Source of the DNA: Lytechinus pictus | Lineage: Eukaryota; Echinodermata; Echinoidea; Temnopleuroida; Toxopneustidae | Direction of reading: 5' to 3' | Length of the DNA: 64,000 nt | Assembly (NCBI RefSeq): GCF_037042905.1 | Contig: NC_087256.1 | Location: 28,918,001 to 28,982,000, forward strand | Part shown: positions 10,445-22,806 of the stretch, one piece after another | Layout: each line of letters starts with the position of its first letter | How positions within the stretch are numbered: position 1 is the first letter of the stretch | Translations under genes and position numbers: made by a program | The notes under the pieces: generated by a model | The model's input: the letters and a program-made list of their open reading frames with translations, nothing else | The model's database searches: none | Told to the model about the DNA's origin: nothing

Positions 10445-10885
10445 GCATAGTGCAACATTTCGAGGGTAAATTGCCAATTCGTCGACTGCCAACTCGTCCA
10501 CTCACCACATGGTCTACTTTCATTTAGTCTAATGCCCTTCGGTCCATCAACATTTTATCTAACATCCATTTGGTCCAATCATCACTTGGTCTAATCACCA
10601 TTTCGTCTATGACCATTTCGTCTCATAACCAGTTGGTCTATTAATATCCATTTCATTTTCATTCATTTTGCACAATTTAACACTTAGTCCAATTAGACCA
10701 AATGGTATATGGACTAAATGGCTATTGGACCAACTGGTTATTGGACCAACTGGCTATTTGACGGAATGGCATTAGACTAAAAGAAAATAGACCATGTGGT
10801 GAGTGGACGAACTGATGGTGACCAAATGATAGTAGATGAGTTGGCAATTGGACGAATTGGCATTAGACGAATTGGAAATAAACCT
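10445..10885. mobile_element. Foldback repeat of GTCCAATTGGC-type words
   Basis: The left arm repeats words such as TTGCCAATTCGTC, CACCACATGGTCTA and ATTTGGTCCAAT; the right arm carries their complements (GGACGAATTGGC, TAGACCATGTGGTGAGTGGA, TTGGACCAACTGG). A second copy is at 33760-34150. Confidence 0.82.
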
Positions 10886-11089
10886 ACAATGTATTTTGAG
10901 CTGTGTAGTCCTTTAATATAGACCCACTTGAATGATAACATAACGATTCACCACTTAATGCATTCATGACAGTTAGAAAGAAAGAAGGAAAGAAAAATGA
11001 AATGAAATGAAAAGTATGAAAACAGAAGGAAAGATGCGGTGCCAAAGATTTTACTTTGACAGAGTTACATGTTCCTGTATGTATTGTTA

Positions 11090-14000
11090 TTAACCCTTTG
11101 CGTGCGGGCCCGCGAAACCGGATACCTCTCCTTGCAGCGGAGCCGTTTTTGTACATTGCTGATATTTGGATCTGTGGCGGTGTTTTCCTAATCTATTGCT
11201 AATTGCGCCAAACTGAAGTATTTTCAGGATTTTTAGTAAATGTAAAGATGAAAGATCAGACATTTTTCTTTCTAGAATTAAAGGTCTCGCTTCTCAAATC
11301 AACAAAATAGTTAAGAAATTTACGAGGAAAAAGTCGTGTTATTTTCTAAAATCTTCATTTTTTCCCCAAGTCAATAGGCACTGTGTACAAAATTGCGTAA
11401 GGGCAATCAGCACGCGCGGACAAGTCGGGTTCGATCAATACCGCTTTGTTGTCTGCTCTAGTGCTTTTTTCATTGCCTATTGTTAACGCTACTCATGAAT
11501 GGTCTCTTTGCCTCCTTGTATTCAGATCATTTGCAAAGTGTATAATTACGACGATAATCCGTTTTGGGTGAAATCACCACATACCAAATACCTTTATTTT
11601 CCAGAATGAATAAAAAAGGGTGAATATATTCCCTTGCAAGTACGATGATGATGCTGCGCAACGAAAGTCCGAAACTATATTGTGATTTTTGGCTTCTGGG
11701 CTTCAAGACGGTGGCCTCAATGTTTCACTAAAAATCGCCCTTGGTTTCTTCTTTTCATAAATTATAGTTTGTAATAAAAAATAATTTTGTTCCTGAAGAT
11801 TGCATACCAGTGTTCGATTTGTTTTCCTGTTGCAATTTCAAAGAGCGAAGGGGGTAAATGTGACTCAAATCTGAAATCACACCTCCCAACGCTCTCCTCG
11901 TCTCGTTCTACGTTTCATTTTTCTATCTCCTTTTTCCCTCCAAAATAACGATGCTACCGATTACTGTTCGTCACAATGAGAGAAAGTAAATTTTATTATC
12001 TATTGAAATTGTAGCATAAACTTTTAGTTCATTGTTAGTTTTAGCGTTTGAACTGATTATGCTTTTGTCGAATTTTCACAATGGGAGAGAAAGAGAGAAT
12101 GAGATGAGCGGCTTCCAAAACCTAACATGACAAATTCATTCTATAAAATGACGTGAATTTCAAATTGAGGTGGGGGACTATAGTATTCTAATTCTTTATA
12201 AGTAAATATTTATGCAATAGCAAAAGCGCACATAATGGTCTACATTATACCTTTTTGGTCAATTTCCTCTTTTTCCCCTTCCATTCTTTCTGTCGATTTA
12301 TCATTCTCCTATACATGTATCTCGATTTGCATGCATCTTCTTCCATCCCTATGGGTATCATCACCCAGGGGAAAATTGTATTTTTTGTGAAGAAAGCACT
12401 GTCATGCTCAAGAAAATGTTCTTGGCATGTCTTAAGCGCCTGCATGTTTTAAATAAGTAAACATTTACTTTTTTTATTGTTACTGTCGTAATATAAAAGG
12501 CAGTATTCCTAAGAGCTTTTTGTATCGCTAAATACGAGAAGCATTTACTAGGTCATCCTGACGCAATACACTAATCTTCCTTTTATTCAGGGCGTTGGCT
12601 ATTTGTCCCCTGCTCTTTTTATAAGGAATTTGTTTGAGCGTCCGCCATGACTTTCTTTTGTTCATTTTTAAAAGAGCAGAGGATAAACGGTGTTATTAAT
12701 TCCTTTATTTTGTTTCCTTTGAAATAGAGGACAAAAATAAGAGCAATATTGGATGAGAGAACGAGAGAAAGCGGGGGGTGGGGGTTCAAAAGTTTTCCAG
12801 GGGCTCGTATTATATAAAATTTGTTTACAAATTTTCAATAGCACTTGAAAGCTACTGAAACCATTCTATTTGACTGGCGGATGGTAATTTTTTTTTTTTT
12901 TCGCATTTTTCAATATAAAATGTGCATGTATAATGTATTTATAAAACGGTACCAATTAAGAATTTCCTCGTTTTCCCTTTTCCCTGGTTTCTAACCTGTA
13001 ACTGAATGTATTATCTATCGCTTTCATTCCCTTATATCTATCGTCTTTCTTTATCCACTCCCTTCTACACTTTTTTTCTCTAAGTTCGTCTCATTTAAAT
13101 TATATCTGTATCGTCTTCTTTCTTCCCGATTTGGATTACGAGTTATATACCTGCCCCCATCCCCTCAATCCTTTCTGATTTTTCTTCTCGGTACCTGTCA
13201 TTTTACATTACATCTAACGTCCCCCCCCCCCTCTCTCTCTCTCTCTCTTAATCGGAAACGGTTCCGAGAGAATGCCTCGTTTTTGGCAACTTGTATTGAT
13301 CGGAGATGCTTGCATTTGTGGGCCTCTCGTCCTATTGCATCGTGGTCATCATGTCTAAAATTTTAGTGTTTCCCCCCCTGTTTCTCAAATAATGTCCCGA
13401 AAAACCTTTTAAAATTACTATTGTAACTGTCATTTCACAATAATTTCTATATCATCTTCCATTTTCTATATTGATAACGTGGGTAGATATCTTTCACAAA
13501 AGACAATATGATGATGATGATCATCATCATCGTATAAAAATGCACGACTAAACTATTTTTTGTGAACTTGGGGCTTAGGGTTATGGCAAGACAGAGGCCT
13601 CAATCTTTCACTAAAAGTAATTTTCTTTTTTAGATTTTTTCAAAAATTTTATGTCTCATTTAATTCAATTTCCCACGCAGATATTATAATAATAATAAAA
13701 TAATCTTGTTCCTGAAGTTTGCGCATCGGTATTCGATTTGTAATATCCTGAAATTATTTCAAAGAGTTAAAAGAATAAAAGTGACTAAAATTGTAAGTCT
13801 GAAATCATACCTCCCAACTCTCTTCTTGTCACTTTCTACATTTCTTTCTTTATCTTACTATTCCCTCAAAAAGAGCCAAGCAATTACTGAAAGTAACAGA
13901 AAGTATTTTTTCTTGAATAAATTATAGCATCCGCAATCATAAGTCTTTTTTATTTGTTCTTTCGTTTTGTTCGATTGTCTCCTTCGTTCTGTTCTATTGT

Positions 14001-16256
14001 CTCCTTGATTTCACAACCGAAAATAAATCCTTAAAAAAAACATTCACAATAGTTAGAATTCATTTTTGTCTCTATCGTTTTAATCGTTCAATCTAATAGT
14101 ACAGAGGCGGCGGAGTTGATAGGTATTTTCAGTCCTCACCCATTGCAGCAAACATGTACAAAAAATCCGAAGTCTATATAAATTTCTGATTTTTTTTCCG
14201 GCCGGTCCACTCCCTCCCACATTCAGTAACGAAAACAATTTTTTTCCCTCTATGAATCTTTTCTACCATGCTATTCGCCGGTAAAAAAAAGGAGAAAGAA
14301 ATTGGCAAAAAAGTAGGAAATTCAATAAAATTTGGGTCGGTATCAACCTTTTTTTTTTGGGGGGGGGGTGTAGGTTACACATGAATACAAGTTTGTAGGA
14401 TTGAGAGGGTTCTATCGGGTGACACGCCAGACAAACGTGTTTTCTTTGTAGGGGGTGCCTTAGCGTAATTTCTCATCCTGTATCATTCTATTTCCTCCAA
14501 GTTCGCGCGAGGAAACTTTTAGTTCATTATTGGTTTTATCATTTGAAGTGATTATGTTTCCGTCAACTTTTAAATGCAAAAGTTTTCATCTGAGAGAGAA
14601 AAGGAAATAAGATGAAGAGCTTCTAAAACCTAACCTATTATAAATTCATTCTGTAAAATGATATGAACAAATTGTAATATTTTAGCCGCTTCATCCCCGT
14701 CCCACAGCTCAACCCCTGTACCATAAAAAAACATTGCTGTCCCTGTATAACATCTTTTTCCAAACACTTTGGTTTAGATGCAAACCATGGTAAGCGCCCC
14801 AAATGCGATTTTTTTTGGGGGGGGATCGTAACGGGGAAAAAAGGGGCCAGGATGGTCTTTATTCTTATCTTTTCCACCGCGTTACTCGCAATTAAAAAAA
14901 TTAAAAAACAGAAAATCGGAGAGAGGAGACAAACAAGCAATATATATCAGAGTGTAGGTCAGAACATTTCCATCGGGGGGAGGGGGGGGGGTCAAACAAG
15001 AACAATGATAAACAGTCATCAGTTTGGCAAGGGTCTGAGGACCGAGTTGCAACAAATAAACGTTGTGGGATTTTTTAAAAGTAATCTAACCCAAAAATAA
15101 AGTCATGTTGTAATTCGTTTAAGTAGATATTCATGCATGGAATTTTAGCAAAATCGCACTTGTCTGTTCCCCCTTTTATCACTGTATCTCATTCTCTCTC
15201 GTTATCCCTGACATTTGAACATATTTTTTCGATAATTTCCCTAAATAAATATTCGTTCATCCTTATATCATCACCCAGGGGAAGCGCCTTTATGCAATAT
15301 GAATCACTGACGGATGTCATAAGCACCTGTGTTGTCGGTAAACGAGACCTTTTTTTGTAGATACGGTATGTTGGTCGGAAAAAAAAGATTCATAAAAGCT
15401 TTTTGTATTGCTAAGTACGAAGAGCGTTCAATGGGTCATCCTGCCGATAAACAGTAATCTTCCTTTTGTTTGGGGCGTTGACCATCTGTATCCTGCTCTT
15501 TTCGGAAGGAATTTGCTTGAGTGGCCGCCCAGACATTCTTTTGTTCGGGTAGTGCCGATATCATGAACTACATGGACGTTCCCCTTTTGAAAAGAGCAGA
15601 AGATGAATGGTGTGCTAAACTGCTTTCTTTTCTCTTTTTTTTTCCTAATAGTAGACAAAAAATAATGAGAAGAAGAGGGATGATGGGGAGGGAAAAAGTT
15701 CAAAAGTCCACCGAGATCAGCTCAAAGTACTAAGACATTACAAGATTTTTGCTTTTCTGAAAATGCAATCAATCGATGAAACCAAGGAGATATCATTCTA
15801 TCTAGAGTGATATCTTCTTGATTAAACAAATAAGACGAAAATGGTGAATAAACGCGTAGCTTATTACGTGACGATCTTGCAGAAAAGATGTTAGCGTATA
15901 TCTATCAGAACAACGATATGGATCAAATCACGTGATCAGGCCTTATGCGCGCGCGTACGTGCTCGTCACAAAATTTATCCTTCCCGTCCGACTCCAACGA
16001 AAAAATCGGGTAAAGTTAAAATGATTTCCTATTTTCGGGATTTTTCCCCACGTAGCTGTATATTTTTTTTAATCTGTTATCGAAATAGGTTTATAAAGTA
16101 AATAGTGGCAGAGGTTTTAGTACATAACAATTACGAAAAAGCTGAAAAACTTCATTGAATTAAACCAAACATTTCTCGGCTTCTGTAGAAGACCGTCGTA
16201 GCTAAGTGAATGACTCGCTGGGCTTCTGTGGAAGCCCGTCGCACGCAAAGGGTTAA
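11090..16256. mobile_element. 5.2-kb TTAA-flanked DNA element
   Basis: The ends TTAACCCTTTGCGTGCG (11090) and CGCACGCAAAGGGTTAA (to 16256) are inverted, and TTAA at each edge fits a TTAA target duplication as made by piggyBac- or Kolobok-type transposases. The interior is AT-rich with only short frames, so non-autonomous. Two diverged direct copies lie inside: 11690-12790 resembles parts of 13555-15720. The right end is 21 bp from exon 8. Confidence 0.8.
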
Positions 16257-16277
16257 TATTGATGTTATTTCCCCTAG

Positions 16278-16442
16278 ATGGGCCATTCTGAGAGCACCGT
16301 TTGGCGTCCCCCATGCATACAAGAAGGATCAGCTTGAGGCTTCATTGACAAACATCGTGACAGCAGCAAGGCGACAGAAGGCATCTATCAGGGCTTCCAC
16401 AGGAGGAAGAAAGAAGATGAGAGTGCTGATCATGACTCCAGG
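16278..16442 (+). CDS. DNAAF9: DNAAF9-like exon 8
   Basis: Encodes RWAILRAPFGVPHAYKKDQL through a basic stretch (GGRKKMR) to a hydrophobic strand VLIMTPG. Acceptor TTTCCCCTAG, donor GTAAGC. A large TTAA transposon ends only 21 bp upstream, so the branch point must lie in or at the edge of the transposon. Confidence 0.87.
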
Positions 16443-16488
16443 GTAAGCAAAATATCACTTTGATCTTGTAAAATGTTCACTAAAGACT

Positions 16489-16649
16489 GGGGCCCGTTTC
16501 ATATTAAGAGTTGCAACTGTTGTAACTTTGCCACTATGGCAACTACCATGGCAACAGGGCTCAGCAGCTAATCAAACTCAAGGTTACCATGGTAGTTGCC
16601 ATAATGGCAAAGTTACAACAGTTGTAACTCTTTATGAAATGAGCCCCAG
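16489..16649. mobile_element. Foldback MITE, CTGGGGCCCGTTTCAT ends
   Basis: Ends CTGGGGCCCGTTTCATA and TATGAAATGAGCCCCAG; the arms repeat AGTTGCAACTGTTGTAACTT and its complement. Its core recurs without its ends at about 30340-30460. Confidence 0.85.
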
Positions 16650-17227
16650 TACTCTTTTTCGGCAGCCCTCGTAGTAAGCCTTTGCGAGGGCAAGGTATTT
16701 TTTAAAATCATTTAATAACCAATGTTAGCAGCAAAGCAGGTGTCATGAAATTCAGCTGTGAGTTAGTATCATGTCTGCTTAAAAGTGCCACTTACTTAAG
16801 ATTAAAAGATCTCTGTTGCTGTTGTGTGTTGTTTCAAGTTATCTTTTCACTGATAGTTTTACCAAACACTTGCAATAAGCAATCTTCTCTAAGGTCGAAT
16901 AATCACCCAAATTATAGTGTTTTTTTTTCAGCTTATAAAAGGTTGTGCAAAGGAGGAAACATTTACACCATCTCAGTCTAATTTTGCCTAAGTTGAACAG
17001 ATTTCTTTTGTCCTGAGATATTTGAGGCAGACTCACTTGCATTATGTTGTTATTTTTGTTCAGCACGAAATTCATCCATATTGTGCTGCACCTGACCCGG
17101 GTGAAGTAAAGTGGTCACCTGACAGGTATTATTTACTCCTTAAAATCCTTGTGTGCCGGCCACAAGATGGCAAGCCTAGCCAAAGCCAGGGTGATAATGA
17201 CAACAGCACCTAGAACACTCACCAGAG

Positions 17228-17757
17228 TCCAAGGGGGGGGGGGGGGGCACTTCAATTGACGACTGGATACCATGCGTGCCCATGGGGTTTTGAAAAGCGC
17301 CCTAAACAAGTATTTTCCATGTTCTGAAAATGCATCCCTTAACAAGTATTGGCGTGTGAAACCCTACCCTTAAGAAGTATTGGAAACAAAACGATACCCT
17401 TGACTAGTATTCTCTGAATTGACCCCCTAAACAAGTACAACGATATCTTAATTGTTATGTCACGGACGTGATCACGGACTTCAGCTTTACCTTGTACTTT
17501 CATTGGGTTTAGTACCACCCCACACACCTCGCTCAAATCGGACCCTAAACACGGAGTGTTGGGGCAAAAAGTATGTCCTTTATAAAGAAGGCCTATTTTA
17601 GTCGCCTCCCAAATTGGACCGTAAACAAGTTGTTTTCCTAGCGAAATATATACCCTTTTTTTTCATTATTTTAGTGTTTTTGACACCCTTATTACGTTAC
17701 GTATGCAATGTGCCCTATCTTGAAAAAGCGATCCTTTTTACATGTTTTTTTTGGTCA
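17228..17757. mobile_element. hAT-type MITE, diverged copy
   Basis: Related in inverted orientation to 24640-25216: it shares GACTGGATACCATGCG at the left, repeated AACAAGTATT words, TTACGTTACGTA and GCATGGTATCCACTC at the right. The left edge is a long G run. Confidence 0.75.
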
Positions 17758-17833
17758 CGCATGGTATCCACTCTATAATTTGCATTATCGTTATTGTGTT
17801 GCTGTTATTGTTATTATATTATATTGTTTTCAG

Positions 17834-17959
17834 GTTCACAGATACAGTCTCAGTGGTGTCGGCCATCTTGAATCACCCCAACAATGACATCAGAGGATCA
17901 CTGAAGATAGGCGCTGTAACAACTTGCATTGATCCACTCCAAGCCTTCATAGAACACAG
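17834..17959 (+). CDS. DNAAF9: DNAAF9-like exon 9
   Basis: Encodes FTDTVSVVSAILNHPNND and SLKIGAVTTCIDPLQAFIEH. The KxGAVTxCxD strand resembles the segment of CobW-type P-loop proteins that carries their second nucleotide-binding motif. Acceptor TTGTTTTCAG; donor GTATGC. Confidence 0.87.
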
Positions 17960-18876
17960 GTATGCTATCAGATTACAAAGTGTAGTCCCATTGCATGAAA
18001 ACTGTGCTAGTGAAGTATCAAACAGAAATTCCTGAAAAATATAATGTATGTTATCCTTTTTTTTTTTTGGGGGGGGGGGCTGGGGTTTCCTGCCCCAAGG
18101 AATATATTCAAAGAATTTAATTTCATATTTTTCTTTTCTATTGATATGTTAATAGCTGTTCACTTTGTTCTCATTATACTTGTGATCTATGAAGCTGTGT
18201 TCAGTCAACCCTATATGATAGATAACTCTGTGATATATTTTGCCATTCATAAAAAAAAAAAAATATGTATAAATTTGTAATCAATCATTAATCACAATAT
18301 GATAGTGCTGTGAGTTGTTTTGCAATCTATTCCAATCATTGAAAAAAAAGACATATATAAACTTATGAATAATCATTTAACACAATGGCCTGCATTCTGA
18401 ATTCCACTTTAATTTGGATATTCTAAATTCAACACATATCCCACTAAAACTAGATGATCAATTTATCCGTACAAGTTTTCTTCCTTATCAAACGATTTGG
18501 AAAAGAGCCCTGTATTACAGGAAGCATCCAGTGTAAACAAATTGTTGATTTTTTTCAACTTAAATTAATTGTAGCCCTGACTTGTTGCAAGAAAATATTT
18601 GCGATCAATGGCAAATATTCAGTTCCAATTTTACAACTGATAGAGCAACATTAGTTATAGCAAATCAGACTAAACTTTTTGTTTCAAGGAGCAGATTAGC
18701 AATCAATCACAAATTTGCAATTAACTGCAAGACTTATGATTGATTTCGGGACCAAACAATAGACTTGCAATCGATTGCAAATTTCTTGCAACACCCCATA
18801 AGGCCATAGTTCAAGTTAAACCAGAGTTTAGAATCTATCAAGCTGAATTTATTCTCTTTGATTATTTTTGTTTCAG
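17960..18876. other. Intron without recognised element
   Basis: AT-rich; contains a T run followed by a G run (18057-18078). The motif TTGCAATCAAT and its complement recur near 18700-18780, possibly a decayed MITE. No coding signal. Confidence 0.45.
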
Positions 18877-18958
18877 AATGACCTTTCCCTTATTGCTTGA
18901 TCAGTGTGCTCAAGGATGGGTTAATAACATCCTCCTGACTAGCTGTACAGAGGGTCCA
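18877..18958 (+). CDS. DNAAF9: DNAAF9-like exon 10
   Basis: Encodes MTFPLLLDQCAQGWVNNILL and ends TSCTEGP. Acceptor TTGTTTCAG; donor GTGAGT directly after CCA; ends in phase 0. The xxLDQ...xxILLTxx pattern continues the CobW-like fold. Confidence 0.87.
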
Positions 18959-19437
18959 GTGAGTATGATTTAGTTTCATCTTTACCATAATTTTTGAGGC
19001 ATTCTCTGGATTTTGTGGTCATCTTTGTGGTCATTGTAATTATTGTCAACATCATTATGAGTATCAGTTTACACATCACCACCATCATCATTTATTCAAT
19101 CAATGATGTCCATGATAAAGAAGAAGATGATGACTGTTTTTTTCACTGTCATCGTCATCCTTATCATCATCATTTTCATTTTCGTCACTATCAACATCAG
19201 GGTATTTTTTTGTGTGGAGGGGGGGGGGGCAAGAATGAGTCATGTATATGTATTGAATATTAAAAAAAAACTATCATAATACACAATCAAGCTTCTGTTT
19301 ATTCTTCTTTTTTGCTTCCTCTTTCTCTTCCCTTCTCTCTTTTTCACTGCTCTGATAGATTATGGGGGGGGGGGGGGTGAGGAGGCAGTAGCTCTTGCCC
19401 TCTGCCTTCTGCCCCCCGCATCATCCTACCATAACTT

Positions 19438-19516
19438 ATGTCACCATCTTCATCGTCATCACCATCATCACCATTACCCCACCATCATCACCACCATCAT
19501 CATCGTCATCATTATC

Positions 19517-19577
<61 letters not shown>

Positions 19578-19715
19578 CTATCATTTCCATCATTATCATC
19601 ATCACTATCATTTCCATCATCATCATTTCCATCATCATAATTATCATCATCATCATCATTGCCATCATCATCATCATCATCATCAACAACAACATTACTA
19701 TCACCATCATTATCA
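19438..19715. repeat. CAT/ATC trinucleotide microsatellite
   Basis: About 280 bp of imperfect CAT repeat with interruptions (CAC, CGT, TTT, AAC), in the intron before exon 11. The His- and Ser-rich frames across it are artefacts of the repeat. Confidence 0.95.
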
Positions 19716-19897
19716 ACATTTTATGATCATCAATATCAATTTATCTCATATTTTCTTGCCTGAAAGAGATTACATTAGATAGGTATGTGAGTGAAATACA
19801 TTATTATTTTTTTCTTATCACCAAAGCTGATATTTGCTGCTACACAATATACTAGCTTTTCAATGAACTATATTGTATTATCTCTTTGTTTTCTTAG

Positions 19898-19986
19898 CAC
19901 CCGGAGCTCATGTTCATTCAGGAACTACTGCGCAAGGTCAATTCAGATGTGGCCTTCATCCTTGCCAACTATGGAGAAATCTCAAG
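19898..19986 (+). CDS. DNAAF9: DNAAF9-like exon 11
   Basis: Encodes HPELMFIQELLRKVNSDVAF and ends ILANYGEIS. Acceptor TTTTCTTAG; donor GTAAAA, weaker than its neighbours. The preceding intron holds a long CAT-repeat microsatellite. Confidence 0.86.
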
Positions 19987-20118
19987 GTAAAAAAAACTTT
20001 GTGAAGAATTTTTTCCAGGTAGGAAAGGTCTGGGAAGTCAATGAATTTGACTAGAAAAATAGTATTAGAAATACAGCAAATACTGAAAAACAAATATCAC
20101 CCACTCTTCTCCAATTAT

Positions 20119-20567
20119 GAGGCTGTTCTCACTATGTTCCTAAAACTAGTTTACTGGAAACTAGTTTAACGTGTAGTGAGAATGGTCGAAGCGGTCTTGG
20201 AAGCGATCTTCCAAACCAGTTTGGAAAACCACCTCGCGATGTAGTTTTCAAGATCGCTTTGCCTTGTTAAACTGGTTTTAGCGTAAGTGAGGACACAACC
20301 GTTCTTCGGGAAGCGATCTTCGCACATTTTGAGCGCGCTACTCCACACGACAGGTGTAGAATGCCCATGCTGCGGTTTCGAATTTCGCGCGAAACGTGTC
20401 ACCCCACTGAGAGCGTTTCCATAGCAACAAGAGCGCTTTACGTGAAGTGATTTTGAAAACCACTTTTGTGTGATCAAGTGGGAACGCTAGCAAAGCGATC
20501 TTCCAAAGTGGTTTCCTGAATCGGTTTCCAGTAAACTAGTTTTAGAAAGCGTAATGAGAACGGCCTC
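20119..20567. mobile_element. Foldback element, GAGGCTGTTCTCA ends
   Basis: Ends GAGGCTGTTCTCACTA and TAATGAGAACGGCCTC. Subterminal arms have AAAACTAGTTTACTGGAAAC and its complement; inner AAGCGATCTTCC words occur in several copies. About 450 bp, no coding capacity. Confidence 0.82.
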
Positions 20568-20699
20568 TATGTTTTCATGCGTTCAGGTAAATGACTTCGG
20601 TCACTGAGCTGTCACACTCAAGGTTTCCTAAATTCCTTCATTCCCCTCTCCATCCGCACATACAATAATATCATCACCTGAATTTTCTTTTCTTATCTT

Positions 20700-20926
20700 T
20701 TCTACCGGACGATCTGCTTTATTCATCGTCTTTTACACCTTTATTGGAAAAACATTAACATTATCCTGAAGAATTTCCCTTGTATTTGTCGCTTTCTCAT
20801 GCAATTTGGTATAATTGTATCTACGCATGTGATAGATGTATGTAAGGTTTTATTACAAATGTTTATAATGTGAGCAAAACAAATTTCTATGTAGACAATT
20901 AAGTGGAATTGAATTGAATTGAATTT
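20700..20926 (+). mobile_element. Retroposon 3' tail (GAATT repeats)
   Basis: Ends in ATTGAATTGAATTGAATTTG after AACAAATTTCTATGTAG, typical of LINE-like 3' ends. The 5' limit is uncertain. Confidence 0.4.
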
Positions 20927-21090
20927 GAAAACGATATCATCCCATTGATGATTGAGGTACACAGTTCAAAATCAATCTATTATTGGTCATCAAATTGGCA
21001 TCGTTCATTGGATTGCCATTCATTATCATACTTTGAAAAACATGTATGGAAATAACATGAGTGAAAATGAATGATATATTAGTGATGTAG

Positions 21091-21310
21091 TGGGGTCATT
21101 GTGGTCTAGTGGTTCTGAGTCTAGCCTCTCAATCTGGAGGTCTAGGATTTGAATCCCAGCCAGTGAGTTTTTTTTTCCATCAGCAAGAAAGTTATCCACT
21201 CAATCCAGGTAAGGTGAGTGGGGAAGGTGAGTGGGGGAGCTGAGAGCAATTTGTTCCTCAAATGCATGAAAGTTTCTATTCATTGTCATAATTTGAACAA
21301 ATTAAATATG
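21091..21310 (+). mobile_element. tRNA-derived SINE, plus strand
   Basis: Begins with a tRNA-like head: GTGGTCTAGTGGTTCTGAG (A box) and GGATTTGAATCCCAGCC (B box), followed by a non-tRNA body. Head stems are imperfect, so not a functional tRNA gene. Confidence 0.7.
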
Positions 21311-21349
21311 GATGATAGAGCCATAACAATTATGGTGCATTATTCATAG

Positions 21350-21660
21350 TGCTTAATAATAATATAATAATACCAACATGCTTATATAGTGCATATCACT
21401 GCCAAATGCGTCCCTATGCGCTTAATTTGATATTATTACCCTGGCTTTAGCCCTGCAGCCTTTTACAGCGTGGTGGCATTTCAGGGAATAAATTCATGCA
21501 AGGTATCCATTTACCTCACCTGGGTCGAGTGCAGCACTATGTGGATTAATTTCTTGCCGAAGGAAATTCTGCCATGGCTGGGATTCGAACCCACGACCCT
21601 CTGTTTCAAAGTCCGGAGACTAATCCACACTGGGCCACAACGCTCCACTGCTTAGATACT
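21350..21660 (-). mobile_element. tRNA-derived SINE, minus strand, copy 2
   Basis: The best-preserved of three copies. Reading the minus strand, it begins with GTTGTGGCCCAGTGTGG and GTCGTGGGTTCGAATCCCAG (A and B boxes) and ends in an AT-rich TAATAATA tail near 21350. Confidence 0.78.
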
Positions 21661-21891
21661 TCTGATAAAGTAAAGTTACTCTCTACAGCACTACTTTCCT
21701 TTGGCAAGGCATTTATGTACATTTGCCTCTCTTCGTCCAGGTTTAGATTAATGGGTAGCCGGTAGGAAGGAACTTATAGAGGAACTATTGTCCCCGGAGT
21801 AAATGGCATGGAATCCTGTATAAACAAGTATAATCATTATGATTATAAGTAAAAATGTTATGAAAATCCATACTATTTTTCATTTTATCAG

Positions 21892-21978
21892 GAGCGGCGA
21901 TGCTGAGTTGATTTTGTCTGAGACGGCTTTCATGGAACCCAGTAAAGTCAGGGCAAGGCATCTCCTCATTCCACAGTG
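21892..21978 (+). CDS. DNAAF9: DNAAF9-like exon 12
   Basis: Encodes SGDAELILSETAFMEPSKVR and ends ARHLLIPQW. Acceptor TTTTATCAG; donor GTATGT. Ends with two bases of a Trp codon completed by the first G of exon 13. Confidence 0.86.
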
Positions 21979-22307
21979 GTATGTGACTAAAACCATTGCT
22001 GTCATTCATTAGTTATATTAAACCCCCTCCAATTCCTCACCACGTTCTTCACGTTTCATAAAGACTTGTTATGATAACAAATGCAAGATTTCTATATCAA
22101 ATTTGCCATCAGCCAATCAGATTGGAGGATTTCAGTAGCTTATAACTTTTATTGTAAATTTGTCATTAAAACAGGGCCCTGTAACGTAAAGCTTAGCATT
22201 TGATCTTAGGATAATACAAAATAACCAGTGCAATCACCGTAGCAATGCTACTGGCACCTGGGCACCTCAACAAAAAAAATGGAGCATTTGATCTCACCAG
22301 GGTCAGG

Positions 22308-22458
22308 GGCCCGTTGCAGAAAGAGTTGCAATCAAACGCAACTCTAAAAATCATGCGCAACTTGATTTTCAACCAATCAACAGCGCGCATTTTGGACTTG
22401 CGATTGATTTTTTTTTTACTTGCGTTTAAATGCAACTCTTTCTGCAACGGACCCCAGG
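22308..22458. mobile_element. MITE, second copy of the GTTGCAGAAAG family
   Basis: Closely matches 6181-6331 in the same orientation, with ends AGGGGCCCGTTGCAGAAAG and CTTTCTGCAACGGACCCC. Confidence 0.85.
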
Positions 22459-22577
22459 TAACACAAAGCTTTATAGCACTATACTTAGGGGCAGATTTTT
22501 ACATTTGATTGTAATTATTTAATAATCAATACAATCAGCTCAGCGATCAATCGCTATATTTTATTTTACCGGGTCCT

Positions 22578-22768
22578 GGGGGCTGTTTCATAATGCTGTT
22601 CATAAGTTCAGAGTGAGTTTAAGAATGACTGGTGATACTTTCTTGTGGTAAATGATACTCGCTTATTAAATGTTCATTGGTGATAATTTAGCACGTAAGA
22701 AAGGTTCACCAGTCGTTCTTAAAGTCGCTCTTAAATTACGAACAGCTTTTTGAAACACCCACCTAGGC
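22578..22768. mobile_element. Foldback MITE, second copy of the 5462 family
   Basis: Matches 5462-5638: it holds GTTTAAGAATGACTGGTGA and TCACCAGTCGTTCTTAAAG, and ends TTTGAAACACCCACCT. Confidence 0.82.
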
Positions 22769-22806
22769 CCTGAGAAATAAAACTTATCATTTGATTTGAG
22801 GGGTGA

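Noticed and set aside
19438..19782. Open frames rich in His, Ser or Met, on both strands
   Set aside because: They are translations of the CAT microsatellite; every frame stays open because the repeat lacks stops.
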